From IMG/VR virus record IMGVR_UViG_3300026519_000474, positions 1-31,895 of that record: 31,895 nt of DNA. The stretch is one strand, 5' to 3'. The notes beneath the pieces were generated by a model. It saw only the letters and a program-made list of their open reading frames with translations, was not told the origin of the DNA and ran no database searches. Origin of the DNA: a virus. Shown here piece after piece: positions 12,684 through 19,728 of this stretch. Position 1 is the stretch's first letter, and each line of letters opens with the position of its first letter. The translations under genes and the position numbers were made by a program.

Positions 12684-13678
12684 GTCGCCTTGGCCTTCGC
12701 CTCGATGCTGGTGCGGTAGCCGTCGCCCTTCGCAAAGCTGTGGCGCACGGTCTTCTGCACGAATTCCACGCCATCCACGCCGGCGCGCACGCCGGAAAAT
12801 GTCATTGGCGCTCCCGCCATCGCGGCTATATTGCCCTCGATGACCACCGATGCGCTGTCCGCGGCGCGGCGGGTCTCCTTCGCGCGCGCCTTGGCCGCCG
12901 CCTTGGCTTCGGCCTCGCTGGCGAACGGCTCGCGCAGCTTCAGCACCGCCTTGGCCTTCGGGTCGCTCTCCACCCGCACCTGGCGGCGCTTCGCCGCCGC
13001 CCGATCCTGCCAGTAGGCCACCACCGCCTTGTAGCGCGGGCGATCGACGAATTTCACCCGGCAGCTGCCGGGCACGATCATCGGCGGGGTGATGACCAGC
13101 GTGGTGAGCGCCTGCCCGCCGGCGCTCTTGCCCTCACCGCGCGGGGCGATGATGAGCTTGTCATCCTTGATGACCACCATGCCGCCGTGGCGCGCCACGA
13201 TGCGGCGCAGGAAATGCAAATCGCTTTCGTCCTGCTGCCCCAGCCACTCGTATTTGCGGCTGCCGATCGTGCTGTCCACCTTCGCCTGCAAGCCATTTTC
13301 TCCGGCGATCTTCTCGGCGATCTGGCGGATGGTCTTGCCATCCCAGTGGCGCTCCTTCGGCTGCTTCAGGCCGCCGCGCATCGAGGCGCTCTTGCCGCTG
13401 ATGCGCATGGTGTAGGGCAGGCAGGCGACCTCCACCTCATCCACCGTGAATGCGCCCATGTAGCGCACGCCGGTTTCCGCGTAGCCCATCCAGATTTTCA
13501 CCTCCGCGCCACGCCGCGGGATGGCCAGTGCGCCAGCCGGGCCATCCTCAAGCTCGGCGGAGAAAGTGTCGGCTTTATCAGCCTCATTGTCCACCACCTC
13601 CAGCCGCACCAGGCGGCTGTAGAAGGCCGCGGCCATCGGCTGGCCGTCCACCGTCAGCTCGACGATCGGGCGCGGCAT
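12680..13678 (-). CDS. D: Tail protein D (P2 gpD-like baseplate hub)
   Basis: A 332-residue homologue of P2 gpD (387 aa), the hub protein through which the spike and tape measure connect (T4 gp27-like fold). Typical features: SRLVRLEVVDNEADKADTF near the start, ERHWDGKTIRQIAEKIAGEN and SDLHFLRRIVARHGG in the middle, and a C-terminal VRHSFAKGDGYRTSIEA. It lies 4 bp after gpX, as in P2-type tails, but is followed by lysis genes rather than by a late regulator. Confidence 0.85.
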   Translation of the reverse strand: MPRPIVELTVDGQPMAAAFYSRLVRLEVVDNEADKADTFSAELEDGPAGALAIPRRGAEVKIWMGYAETGVRYMGAFTVDEVEVACLPYTMRISGKSASMRGGLKQPKERHWDGKTIRQIAEKIAGENGLQAKVDSTIGSRKYEWLGQQDESDLHFLRRIVARHGGMVVIKDDKLIIAPRGEGKSAGGQALTTLVITPPMIVPGSCRVKFVDRPRYKAVVAYWQDRAAAKRRQVRVESDPKAKAVLKLREPFASEAEAKAAAKARAKETRRAADSASVVIEGNIAAMAGAPMTFSGVRAGVDGVEFVQKTVRHSFAKGDGYRTSIEAKAKAT

Positions 13679-13681
13679 CGC

Positions 13682-13894
13682 TCAATCCCACAGCGAGATC
13701 ATCTGAGTTTCGCGGCGCGGCTCGGGCAGATCGGGCAAGGTGATGACGAGGCCGTCCGGCAGCACCGGGCCATGATCCGCCAGCCGCGGGTTGGCGGCCA
13801 GCACCGCCTCCACCGCGGCGGATTGCAGACCATAGTGGCGGTAGCAGATGAGATCGAGCATCTCGCCGGCGCGTGTGCGGTATTCGGTAGGCAT
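13682..13894 (-). CDS. X: Tail protein X (LysM-like)
   Basis: A 70-residue protein like P2 gpX (67 aa), with a LysM-type fold: TRAGEMLDLICYRHYG, then VLAANPRLADHGPVLPDG. It is a small tail protein near the hub. AGGAGA lies 5 bases before the ATG at 13894; a GTG directly before it is the alternative start. Confidence 0.8.
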   Translation of the reverse strand: MPTEYRTRAGEMLDLICYRHYGLQSAAVEAVLAANPRLADHGPVLPDGLVITLPDLPEPRRETQMISLWD

Positions 13895-13909
13895 CACGGT
13901 CTCCTGCCA

Positions 13910-14341
13910 TCAGAAGAGCGACAGAATCTGCCCCACGCCCATGAATGCGCCACCGCCATCCTCCACCCGGCGCAGCTCCAGCCGGTAGGCATCGCGCCGC
14001 GGCAGGCCGCTGGCGGTGTGATAATCGCGATCCTCGCTGATGCGCTCCAGCGCGAAAAAACCGTAAATCTGCCCGCCCAGGCTCACCAGCGGCATGGCGA
14101 TGCCGGACTGCGCCATCTGCCGCAGCCCCTCCAGCGATCCCATGCCGCCCAGCTCCTCCGGGAAGAGCACGCCGGAGATGGTGATCCTGTCCTGCTTCGG
14201 GCCAGTCCACTGCAGGCTGTCCAGCCGGCCGGCTACCGGCACGGAGGCCCAGGAGGCGTCCAGCTCGCGCCCCACCTGCCGGAAGCTCAGGCCATGCAGC
14301 GCCTGGAAGGCGAATGGCCCCAACGCCATCGGCGTGCTCAT
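13910..14341 (-). CDS. U: Tail protein U (P2 gpU-like)
   Basis: A 143-residue homologue of P2 gpU (159 aa), a tail protein needed for tail completion. Features: FAFQALHGLSFRQVGRELDA, LQWTGPKQDRITISGVLFPE, and GFFALERISEDRDYH. The start overlaps the tape-measure stop by four bases. Confidence 0.85.
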   Translation of the reverse strand: MSTPMALGPFAFQALHGLSFRQVGRELDASWASVPVAGRLDSLQWTGPKQDRITISGVLFPEELGGMGSLEGLRQMAQSGIAMPLVSLGGQIYGFFALERISEDRDYHTASGLPRRDAYRLELRRVEDGGGAFMGVGQILSLF

Positions 14342-17106
14342 CCCACGTCCTCCACGTCGGCCATGCGGGCGCGCAGCTCATCGCCCAGCCGCCGCCCCAG
14401 CTCCGTGGAGAGCTGATCGGCGCTCATGCCGCCGGCATGTATCTGGATTGCTCCCGGTGCGACGGTGATCTGCACCGTGCGCGACGCTGGCGCGGTGGTG
14501 GCCATCACCGGCGTGGCGGTGGTGGAGGCGGCAGCAGGTGGTGTCGGCGGCGCATAGTAGAGCGGCGCGGCGATGGAGGCTGCCGCGGCCATGCGCGCCA
14601 GGCGGCGGACATTTTCGTTGTGCGCCACCCAGCCGCGGCGGGTGGGATAGATCAGCTCTGGCCCGCGCTCGCCCACCAGCGCCGGCACGCCGCCGCGCAT
14701 CCAGCCACCGGTGGCAAATGGCTCCGGCCCGGCGGGGGTCTTCGCCTTCGGCGCGGAGCTGTGCACCCGCATCCCGCGCACAGTCTTGCCGCCCATGCCG
14801 AGCGCCGAGGCGATGCGACTGCCCAGCGCCCGCGCCCAGGCCAGCAGCCCGGCAGCGGCGTTTTTCAGGCCGGCGAAAAAGCTTTGCATCACTCGCCGGC
14901 CAGCAGCCAGCAGGTCAATGCCGCCGAACACCTTTGCGATGGCCAGCGGGATGCCGGCCAGCGGCGCCAGGACGATAAGCCCCCAATCGATGGGCGTCAG
15001 GCGGCGGATGCCCTCCCAGGCCTGCGACGCCCGTGCCTTTACCGCAGCCCAGGCGGCATCAAGTCCGCTCCACAAATACTTGTCCCACTTCAGCGGCTTG
15101 ATCAGGAGACCCCACGCCAGCTGCCCGGCCAGCGCCACCCAGTTGATGCCTGGGATGAAGCGCGCGCCCCACGCCAGCGGGCGCACCAGCATGCCCCAGC
15201 TCAGCCGCCCGGCCAGCCGAGGCCACGGGATGCGCGGGATGAGGGATGCTGTCCAGGTAATTGGTTTCAGCAGTTTGCCAAGGGCAAATCTTCGGGCCCC
15301 GCCGATCCCCAGGCGTGCGCCGATGCGTGAGTATAGGCGCTGCTTGCGGCGCATCCTGAACCATTCCAGACCATATCCGGCGATTGCCTTGCCAGTCTTG
15401 CCGATGCCCCAGGCCATGGCCGCCGCGCCTGCCGCAATCTTGAGAGCCATCAATGCCGCTACAGCACCCATCACGCCAGCCACAAACTTCGGATGTTCTG
15501 CCACCAGTTTCGAGAAGCTCTCCACATAGGGTTTGATCGCTTTCGTCAGCTTGATGAGCGCAGGCAGCACGGCGGTGCCGATCTGAATGCTCAGTTCAGA
15601 AAACTGATTCATCAGCATGCGGAACTTCATGTCAGCTGCGGATATACGGGTCTGGTATTCCTGCTCCGCCGAGCCTCGGTATTGCTCAGGCTGCGCGACC
15701 GACCTGTATGCCTGCAGCAGATAGTCCACTCCGGTGACCATCTTGCCGCTCTTCTTGTCCTTGACCTTTTGGAAGAATATCGAGGCGGCGCGGGCTTCTG
15801 CGCCAAACAGCTGACGAATGAGCGCCGGGCGTTCCCAGTCCTGCACCTTTTGCATGCGCTTCATGACATCCAGAAATGTTCCCCAGGCATCCTTCGACAT
15901 TCTCTTGGCCAGCGACACGGGGGACAGACCGAGGCGTTTCAGTGCTTTCTTCTGGCCTTTCGTGGCGGCCCGCCCGGCAGTTAGCGGATTCATCATGTTC
16001 CTGACAGTCGTCGCGACCACGTCAGGGGCAAAATCGCCAGCAATGGCAAATGCACCCAGAGCGGACACCTGCGCGGAAGAAAACCCCATGCCCCGCAACT
16101 CCGCGTGAACGCGCGAGTAGTAGTTCAGGAGTTCCGCCGCGCTGAGCGCCCAAGTATTGGACAGATGATTGATCCTGTCCATGTGCAACGACAGCTTGTC
16201 CAGGTCTTTACCAAAGGCCTTGTATTGCCGAGCCAGCCTCTTGCCTGCCTCCTCCGGGCTGACATCCCAGGCAATGGAGCCCTTGATGACCATTTCCGTG
16301 AAGCGCTTGTTGTCCTGCTGATCGTTAATGCCGCCTTCGTAAGCGGCGGCGGAAATGGCAGCAATGCCGGCAGCTTCCATCGGCGTCTTTGTGGACATCT
16401 TGAGTATCCACTGCCGATAGGCCTTCTTTTCCTTGTCGCTGGTGAAATTGGCCTTTTTCACCACGTTGGCGAACTCTGCCTCGAAATCCACCGCGCGCTG
16501 CACGGGCGACCACATCTTGCGCAGGCCCGCCGTGCCGGCGGCGATCATGCCGCCACCAACAGCCATGCGCCCGGCACCACCTTGAATGCCTGCCTTCATG
16601 CGCTCGCGCGCCGCCCCAAACTGCTTGGCCAGCTCCAGTTGCTTGTTCATCAGCCGGTTGGTGCGCGCCAGTTGTTGCTGCAGGCGCTGCTCCTGCTCGC
16701 TCATCCGGCCAACATCCACGCCAGCCTTGCGCAACCCCGGCAGCAGGGCATTCAGCGCCGCCTGCTGCTCGCGCATCTTGCGCCCCGTTTCGCCCAGCTT
16801 CCGGCGCAGGCGGCTCATCTCCTCCACCATCTTCCTGGTGGGGCGGGAGACGCTGTTCATTTTCTCGCGCAGGCGCGCAGCATCTTCCCCCGCCTTGCGG
16901 AACGCCTGCATGGTCTTTTTCAGCGCCGCGTCCTGCTTTTTGAAATCCTCGATGAGCTTGACCGGGCCGCGGGCGCGCTTCCACGCGGATTCCGTGCGCT
17001 TGATCTGGGCCGCCAGCTTCTTGTTGCTGGCCAGCACCTTTTTCATCGGGCCGCTGACCTTGTCCAGCAGCGACACCTGCAGTTGGGTGTGAATGGTCTT
17101 CGACAT
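14338..17106 (-). CDS. T: Tail tape-measure protein (P2 gpT-like)
   Basis: A 922-residue protein, the longest in the window, setting tail length. The N-terminal about 190 residues are coiled coil. About 205-520 looks like the TP901-type tape-measure core (VDFEAEFANVVKKANF). A hydrophobic stretch follows (about 540-580, GVMGAVAALMALKIAAGAAA). Then three Trp-rich repeats of about 25 residues (IPRIPWPRLAGRLSWG; IPGINWVALAGQLAWG) precede a C-terminus with TGGWMRGGVPALVGERGPEL, common to Mu/P2-type tape measures. In P2-type phages it follows E/E'; here a 3.2-kb island intervenes. Confidence 0.85.
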   Translation of the reverse strand: MSKTIHTQLQVSLLDKVSGPMKKVLASNKKLAAQIKRTESAWKRARGPVKLIEDFKKQDAALKKTMQAFRKAGEDAARLREKMNSVSRPTRKMVEEMSRLRRKLGETGRKMREQQAALNALLPGLRKAGVDVGRMSEQEQRLQQQLARTNRLMNKQLELAKQFGAARERMKAGIQGGAGRMAVGGGMIAAGTAGLRKMWSPVQRAVDFEAEFANVVKKANFTSDKEKKAYRQWILKMSTKTPMEAAGIAAISAAAYEGGINDQQDNKRFTEMVIKGSIAWDVSPEEAGKRLARQYKAFGKDLDKLSLHMDRINHLSNTWALSAAELLNYYSRVHAELRGMGFSSAQVSALGAFAIAGDFAPDVVATTVRNMMNPLTAGRAATKGQKKALKRLGLSPVSLAKRMSKDAWGTFLDVMKRMQKVQDWERPALIRQLFGAEARAASIFFQKVKDKKSGKMVTGVDYLLQAYRSVAQPEQYRGSAEQEYQTRISAADMKFRMLMNQFSELSIQIGTAVLPALIKLTKAIKPYVESFSKLVAEHPKFVAGVMGAVAALMALKIAAGAAAMAWGIGKTGKAIAGYGLEWFRMRRKQRLYSRIGARLGIGGARRFALGKLLKPITWTASLIPRIPWPRLAGRLSWGMLVRPLAWGARFIPGINWVALAGQLAWGLLIKPLKWDKYLWSGLDAAWAAVKARASQAWEGIRRLTPIDWGLIVLAPLAGIPLAIAKVFGGIDLLAAGRRVMQSFFAGLKNAAAGLLAWARALGSRIASALGMGGKTVRGMRVHSSAPKAKTPAGPEPFATGGWMRGGVPALVGERGPELIYPTRRGWVAHNENVRRLARMAAAASIAAPLYYAPPTPPAAASTTATPVMATTAPASRTVQITVAPGAIQIHAGGMSADQLSTELGRRLGDELRARMADVEDVG

Positions 17107-17107
17107 G

Positions 17108-17116
17108 TGCTATAAT
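17108..17116 (+). promoter_or_regulatory. Extended -10 promoter of the 37-residue membrane peptide
   Basis: TGCTATAAT is a perfect extended -10 (TGnTATAAT). No good -35 is seen at the right spacing, which extended -10 promoters tolerate. It starts 2 bp from the ATG of the divergent tape-measure gene. The peptide ATG follows 6 bases after the -10, so transcription should begin at or next to the ATG, giving a leaderless mRNA. Confidence 0.65.
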
Positions 17117-17122
17117 GCCTGC

Positions 17123-17236
17123 ATGAACGATTTCTTCGACGATATGCTGCACTTCTTCGCGCGCCTCATGATGTGGGTGGTGGTGGGCGCGCTCGTTCTG
17201 TGGCTGGTCTGGATGTATTTCGTGCTGACCAGCTGA
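17123..17236 (+). CDS. 37-residue single-TM peptide with its own promoter
   Basis: The peptide begins MNDFFDDMLHFFARLMMW, with acidic residues at 3, 6 and 7. A hydrophobic segment (about 16-35, Val/Leu/Trp-rich) spans the membrane and the C-terminus is VLTS. It runs against the late operon and has a perfect extended -10 directly upstream and no Shine-Dalgarno. Independent expression is typical of a moron gene. Single-TM peptides of this size include toxins, exclusion proteins and regulators of membrane proteins; which applies here cannot be told. No homologue is known to me. Confidence 0.6.
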   Translation: MNDFFDDMLHFFARLMMWVVVGALVLWLVWMYFVLTS

Positions 17237-17290
17237 CATCTCGCCATTTTCTTTCCCGGCATCGGCAAAATGCCCAGCACCAACAGGCCA

Positions 17291-17306
17291 CCGGGCACAT
17301 GCCCGG
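17291..17306. repeat. GC hairpin downstream of the membrane peptide and antirepressor genes
   Basis: CCGGGC-ACAT-GCCCGG lies in the gap between the convergent 37-residue peptide gene (stop 17236) and the antirepressor gene (stop 17344). No T-run follows on either strand, so it is at best a weak bidirectional barrier. Confidence 0.35.
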
Positions 17307-17343
17307 CAGCCTGCTGGCTGGGCAGGACGATGTGAGCGAGGGA

Positions 17344-18105
17344 TCACACCGCCAAGCTGCGTTGCGTGGTCTCTATCAGGATTTCGTCCGGCACCCTCTC
17401 GCGCAGGTATTCAAGCCCCTTCGGCGTTACGTAGGTGCGGGGTCGCGCCTTGTCGTCCACGATGGTGCTCTTCACCTCGAAGATGCCCATCTGGATGTAA
17501 CGCACCCGCGCCACGAGGTTGCCGCCCTGGTAGAAGAGGTATTTCGACTTCAGCCACTGGATGAACTTGTTCGGCTTCGCGCCGATGGCCCGCGCCGCGT
17601 TCTGCAGGCCATACAGCCCGTCGGCGTTCAGGAACTGCTCGTAGAAGCTCACCTTGGGTGCGTCTTCCTCGATCTTCGCCTCCAGCTTCAGCACCCGCTC
17701 GGTGTAGTTCAGCAGCAGGCCGCGCAGCGCGGCAGGGTCATCCAGCGCTGGCGGCTGGTTCTGCATCTGGCGCAGCCGCCGTTCGCATTCGATGAAATAT
17801 TTCCGCGCCTGCCGGCCCCGCTCGTTGCGCTCCACCATGGCCAGCTCCTTGGCCATGTCCAGCGTGATGTAGTATTCCTTGGCAGGGCGGCCACCCTTGG
17901 GGTTTTTCCCAATTTCGGGAAAAACCTCTTGGAGCACTACGAAGTCATGCCCCTCAACAAACCCATAAGCTTCGATGCGCTCCTTGATCCAGTCGGCAAA
18001 CTTTTTCCCGACCTGCAGAAACGCATGCAGCTCGCGGGCATTCACCGTCTCCACCGGATCGCCACCGAAGTCCACCTGGTGCAGTGCAATCAGCTCTTTC
18101 ATCAT
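17344..18105 (-). CDS. Phage antirepressor, AntA + KilAC domains
   Basis: A 253-residue protein. Residues about 18-110 form an AntA/AntB domain (VNARELHAFLQVGKKFADWI, YITLDMAKELAMVERNERG, ARKYFIECERRL). Residues about 145-245 are the KilAC/ANT domain (FLNADGLYGLQNAARAIGAK, YVTPKGLEYLRERV). Such antirepressors inactivate phage repressors and favour induction. Normally they sit in early or immunity regions; here the gene is in the tail operon between the tape measure and E', beside an XRE regulator. The start 18105 follows GGGGGGCAGG; a second ATG follows immediately. Confidence 0.85.
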   Translation of the reverse strand: MMKELIALHQVDFGGDPVETVNARELHAFLQVGKKFADWIKERIEAYGFVEGHDFVVLQEVFPEIGKNPKGGRPAKEYYITLDMAKELAMVERNERGRQARKYFIECERRLRQMQNQPPALDDPAALRGLLLNYTERVLKLEAKIEEDAPKVSFYEQFLNADGLYGLQNAARAIGAKPNKFIQWLKSKYLFYQGGNLVARVRYIQMGIFEVKSTIVDDKARPRTYVTPKGLEYLRERVPDEILIETTQRSLAV

Positions 18106-18118
18106 CCTGCCCCCCTGT

Positions 18119-18379
18119 TCAAGCCTCGTCCTGCGCCTGCCGCAGCGCCTTCTTCGCCGCGGCGATGTCCATGAAGATGCGCTCCAGCAGCGGCGGGATC
18201 GCCGCGTAGCTGGCCTCCCGGTGCATGTCGTCGGCAGCGCACAGCACGCCACCGGCGCGGGCCAGCAGCAGGCAGTCCTCCAGCTTGTCCAGCGCCGTGG
18301 CGATGCGCTCTTGCGCCGCGCCAGGCCGCGGGGAAGGATTGTCGATCCTGTTCAGATGGGCTACTGATACATCAGCCAT
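18119..18379 (-). CDS. Small helical protein upstream of the antirepressor
   Basis: An 86-residue protein, helical and mildly acidic, with a central LDKLEDCLLLARAGGVLCAA segment and a C-terminal AAAKKALRQAQDEA. No family recognised. It shares an operon with the antirepressor (13 bp apart) and diverges from the XRE gene across an operator-like dyad, so it is probably under XRE control. GGAG lies 9 bases before the ATG. Confidence 0.55.
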   Translation of the reverse strand: MADVSVAHLNRIDNPSPRPGAAQERIATALDKLEDCLLLARAGGVLCAADDMHREASYAAIPPLLERIFMDIAAAKKALRQAQDEA

Positions 18380-18404
18380 AACCTGATACTCCGGTTATCG
18401 GGTT
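18380..18404. promoter_or_regulatory. Operator-like dyad between the antirepressor operon and the XRE gene
   Basis: AACCTGATA (18380-18388) and TATCGGGTT (18396-18404) match as inverted arms in 8 of 9 positions around a 7-bp centre. A 12-bp palindrome, CTGATACATCAG, lies just inside the minus-strand gene (18364-18375). The divergent XRE protein is the obvious candidate binder. Confidence 0.45.
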
Positions 18405-18412
18405 GGTGGTCA

Positions 18413-18453
18413 GGCCCAACGTTGGTGCTCCTACACCGCGTTGGGCCGCTTTT
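18413..18453 (+). terminator. Hairpin with T-run upstream of the XRE gene
   Basis: GGCCCAACG (18413-18421) and CGTTGGGCC (18439-18447) are exact inverted arms around 17 bases, followed by GCTTTT. It resembles a plus-strand terminator, but no plus-strand gene precedes it closely. It may block readthrough into the XRE promoter or be an operator. Confidence 0.35.
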
Positions 18454-18455
18454 CG

Positions 18456-18484
18456 TTGCTTCCAACGGTAAGATTTTCTATCAT
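18456..18484 (+). promoter_or_regulatory. Promoter of the XRE gene
   Basis: TTGCTT (18456-18461), a 17-bp spacer and TATCAT (18479-18484). The predicted start near 18491 lies after the ATG at 18483 and just before the ATG at 18498, so the second ATG is preferred, with a leader of about 7 bases. Confidence 0.5.
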
Positions 18485-18497
18485 GTCGTCAGATTTT

Positions 18498-18758
18498 ATG
18501 TCAATAAGAAATTTGAGGGCTGACGACGTGCTCACCCCTGCACAGTGTCGCGCGGGACGCGGCCTCATCGACATGCAGCAAACTGCTCTTGCCGATAAGG
18601 CAGGCGTTTCTCCCAAGCTCATCATTGATTTTGAGCGAGGCAAGAGAAATCCTCGGATGGAAAGCCTCCTCCGCCTGCGCGAAGCGCTGGAGGAAGCCGG
18701 TGTCGAGTTCATCCCTGCCGATGAGGCCGGCGGCCCCGGCGTGCGCCTGAAAAAATGA
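18498..18758 (+). CDS. XRE-family transcriptional regulator
   Basis: An 86-residue protein: LTPAQCRAGRGLIDMQQTAL (helices 1-2), ADKAGVSPKLIIDFERGKRN (recognition helix), then LREALEEAGVEFIPADE and a GGPGVRLKK end. This form is very common in Alphaproteobacteria as a small stand-alone regulator. The last 25 bp of coding sequence before the stop are repeated exactly 586 bp downstream, after the next gene. It probably controls the divergent antirepressor operon and perhaps the following WYL-like gene. Confidence 0.8.
   Translation: MSIRNLRADDVLTPAQCRAGRGLIDMQQTALADKAGVSPKLIIDFERGKRNPRMESLLRLREALEEAGVEFIPADEAGGPGVRLKK
18727..18751 (+). repeat. 25-bp direct repeat, copy 1 (3' end of the XRE gene)
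   Basis: Identical to 19313-19337. It encodes the GGPGVRLK end of the XRE protein here. Both copies are also preceded by ATGAGG a few bases upstream. The pair brackets the WYL-like gene. Confidence 0.85.
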
Positions 18759-18819
18759 GCCCTTTTGCCTTGCGCCCTTCATCCTCCCGTGGAATCCTTT
18801 CCCAAGGGAGGGGAGGCTC

Positions 18820-19305
18820 ATGGGCAAGACCATCACCATTGAATATGTAGATATCAACGGCAACCACACGCTGCGAGAGATCGAACCTCTCGAAATTTCC
18901 GACGGCGACATGCTCCACGCCTATTGTCATTTGCGTGGAGACTGGCGGCATTTCAGGATCCGCCGCATACAGAGCATCATCGACAGCGATGGCGTCATTC
19001 ACGACGATCCTTGGGAATTTTTCGGCATAGAGCCGGTTGATGACCTTTCTTTCCCATCTTCTGCTGCGCGCCCTGTCTTCTCATGGGAGAAGAAGCGCCC
19101 CACACAGCAAGCAACCTTCCACATTTCTCGAGACATTGACAGAAAACTTGAAGACGCTGACAAGAACCTTGCGATTGCAAGAGAGCTCTTGAAGGATTCA
19201 TCACCTGAAGATGATGCAATCTCGTTCAAGGCCATCCTGAAGGCAATCTTCCACTTGGCTGGTTTTGCCTACCTCGTCTATTTCATCATCAGGCATTTCT
19301 TATGA
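18820..19305 (+). CDS. WYL-like domain protein with C-terminal membrane segment
   Basis: A 161-residue protein. Residues about 1-65 resemble a WYL-type Sm-like fold (IEYVDINGNHTLREIEPLEI, AYCHLRGDWRHFRIRRIQSI). Linked to it is a charged helical segment (about 105-130), then a C-terminal membrane helix (about 144-160, GFAYLVYFIIRHFL) with no HTH. WYL domains usually sense nucleic-acid-type ligands and control regulators; a WYL-like sensor joined to a membrane helix is unusual and could be an effector or exclusion protein. A strong GGGAGGGGAGG RBS precedes the ATG. The gene lies within a segment flanked by 25-bp repeats, which argues for recent acquisition as a unit. Confidence 0.6.
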   Translation: MGKTITIEYVDINGNHTLREIEPLEISDGDMLHAYCHLRGDWRHFRIRRIQSIIDSDGVIHDDPWEFFGIEPVDDLSFPSSAARPVFSWEKKRPTQQATFHISRDIDRKLEDADKNLAIARELLKDSSPEDDAISFKAILKAIFHLAGFAYLVYFIIRHFL

Positions 19306-19312
19306 GGTCACA

Positions 19313-19337
19313 CCGGCGGCCCCGGCGTGCGCCTGAA
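19313..19337 (+). repeat. 25-bp direct repeat, copy 2
   Basis: Identical to 18727-18751. In the same reading as the XRE end, it would continue GGPGVRLKRQ and a stop at 19343-19345. This looks like the original 3' end of the XRE gene, displaced by the inserted WYL-like gene. Confidence 0.85.
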
Positions 19338-19346
19338 GCGCCAATG

Positions 19347-19368
19347 AAAAAGCCGCCCGAAGGCGGCT
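19347..19368 (-). terminator. Rho-independent terminator of Panacea module 2
   Basis: On the minus strand, AGCCGCC-TTCG-GGCGGCT (19351-19368) is followed by TTTT (19347-19350). It is a perfect 7-bp stem with a stable UUCG tetraloop, 2 bp after the stop of the toxin candidate. It separates the module from the late genes downstream. Confidence 0.85.
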
Positions 19369-19370
19369 GA

Positions 19371-19724
19371 TCACTCATTCTTCATATTCGGAAGTTTGTC
19401 CAAAACCTTCTTGAGCAATCCTTTCAGAAGATCGACAGCAAGGTCAACGCCAAGGTGATTGGCCAAAAGGATAAGGGCCACGACCTCTAACAAAAATATG
19501 TATGTGGATGGCCATCCTATCCATTGGAAGGCCTGCATGTCCGCCATGATGGTCATGGCGAAAATCCAATAGAAGCGCTCCTCTTTTCGACCATCGCGCT
19601 CGCTCTCGAGCCTTTTTTCCAGCTCGGCCAAGTCTGCGGATTTCTTGCCATCATCATCAGGGCAAGAAAGAGGGGGGATTTCAAGCCCCTTGAGAACTGC
19701 CTGTTCCTCTTCCCCAGGCGGCAT
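19371..19724 (-). CDS. Two-TM toxin candidate of Panacea module 2
   Basis: A 117-residue protein with an acidic N-terminus, a charged helix (about 30-50, LAELEKRLESERDGRKEERF), two hydrophobic segments (about 52-68, FYWIFAMTIMADMQAF, and about 75-92, IFLLEVVALILLANHLGV), and an amphipathic Lys-rich C-terminus. Membrane-acting toxins are one class known to pair with Panacea antitoxins. The ATG at 19724 starts 4 bp after the antitoxin stop, with a weak AAGG Shine-Dalgarno; a longer frame upstream would lie wholly inside the antitoxin gene. A terminator follows at once. Confidence 0.65.
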   Translation of the reverse strand: MPPGEEEQAVLKGLEIPPLSCPDDDGKKSADLAELEKRLESERDGRKEERFYWIFAMTIMADMQAFQWIGWPSTYIFLLEVVALILLANHLGVDLAVDLLKGLLKKVLDKLPNMKNE

Positions 19725-19728
19725 GGCC

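Noticed and set aside
12596-14416. 606-codon plus-strand frame opposite genes D, X and U
   Set aside because: The minus strand holds three clear tail genes; the plus frame has the His/Arg/Leu/Gln-rich composition of antisense GC-rich DNA.
17291-17306. Terminator for the antirepressor or membrane peptide gene
   Set aside because: The hairpin is perfect but short and lacks a T-run on either strand; listed only as a repeat.
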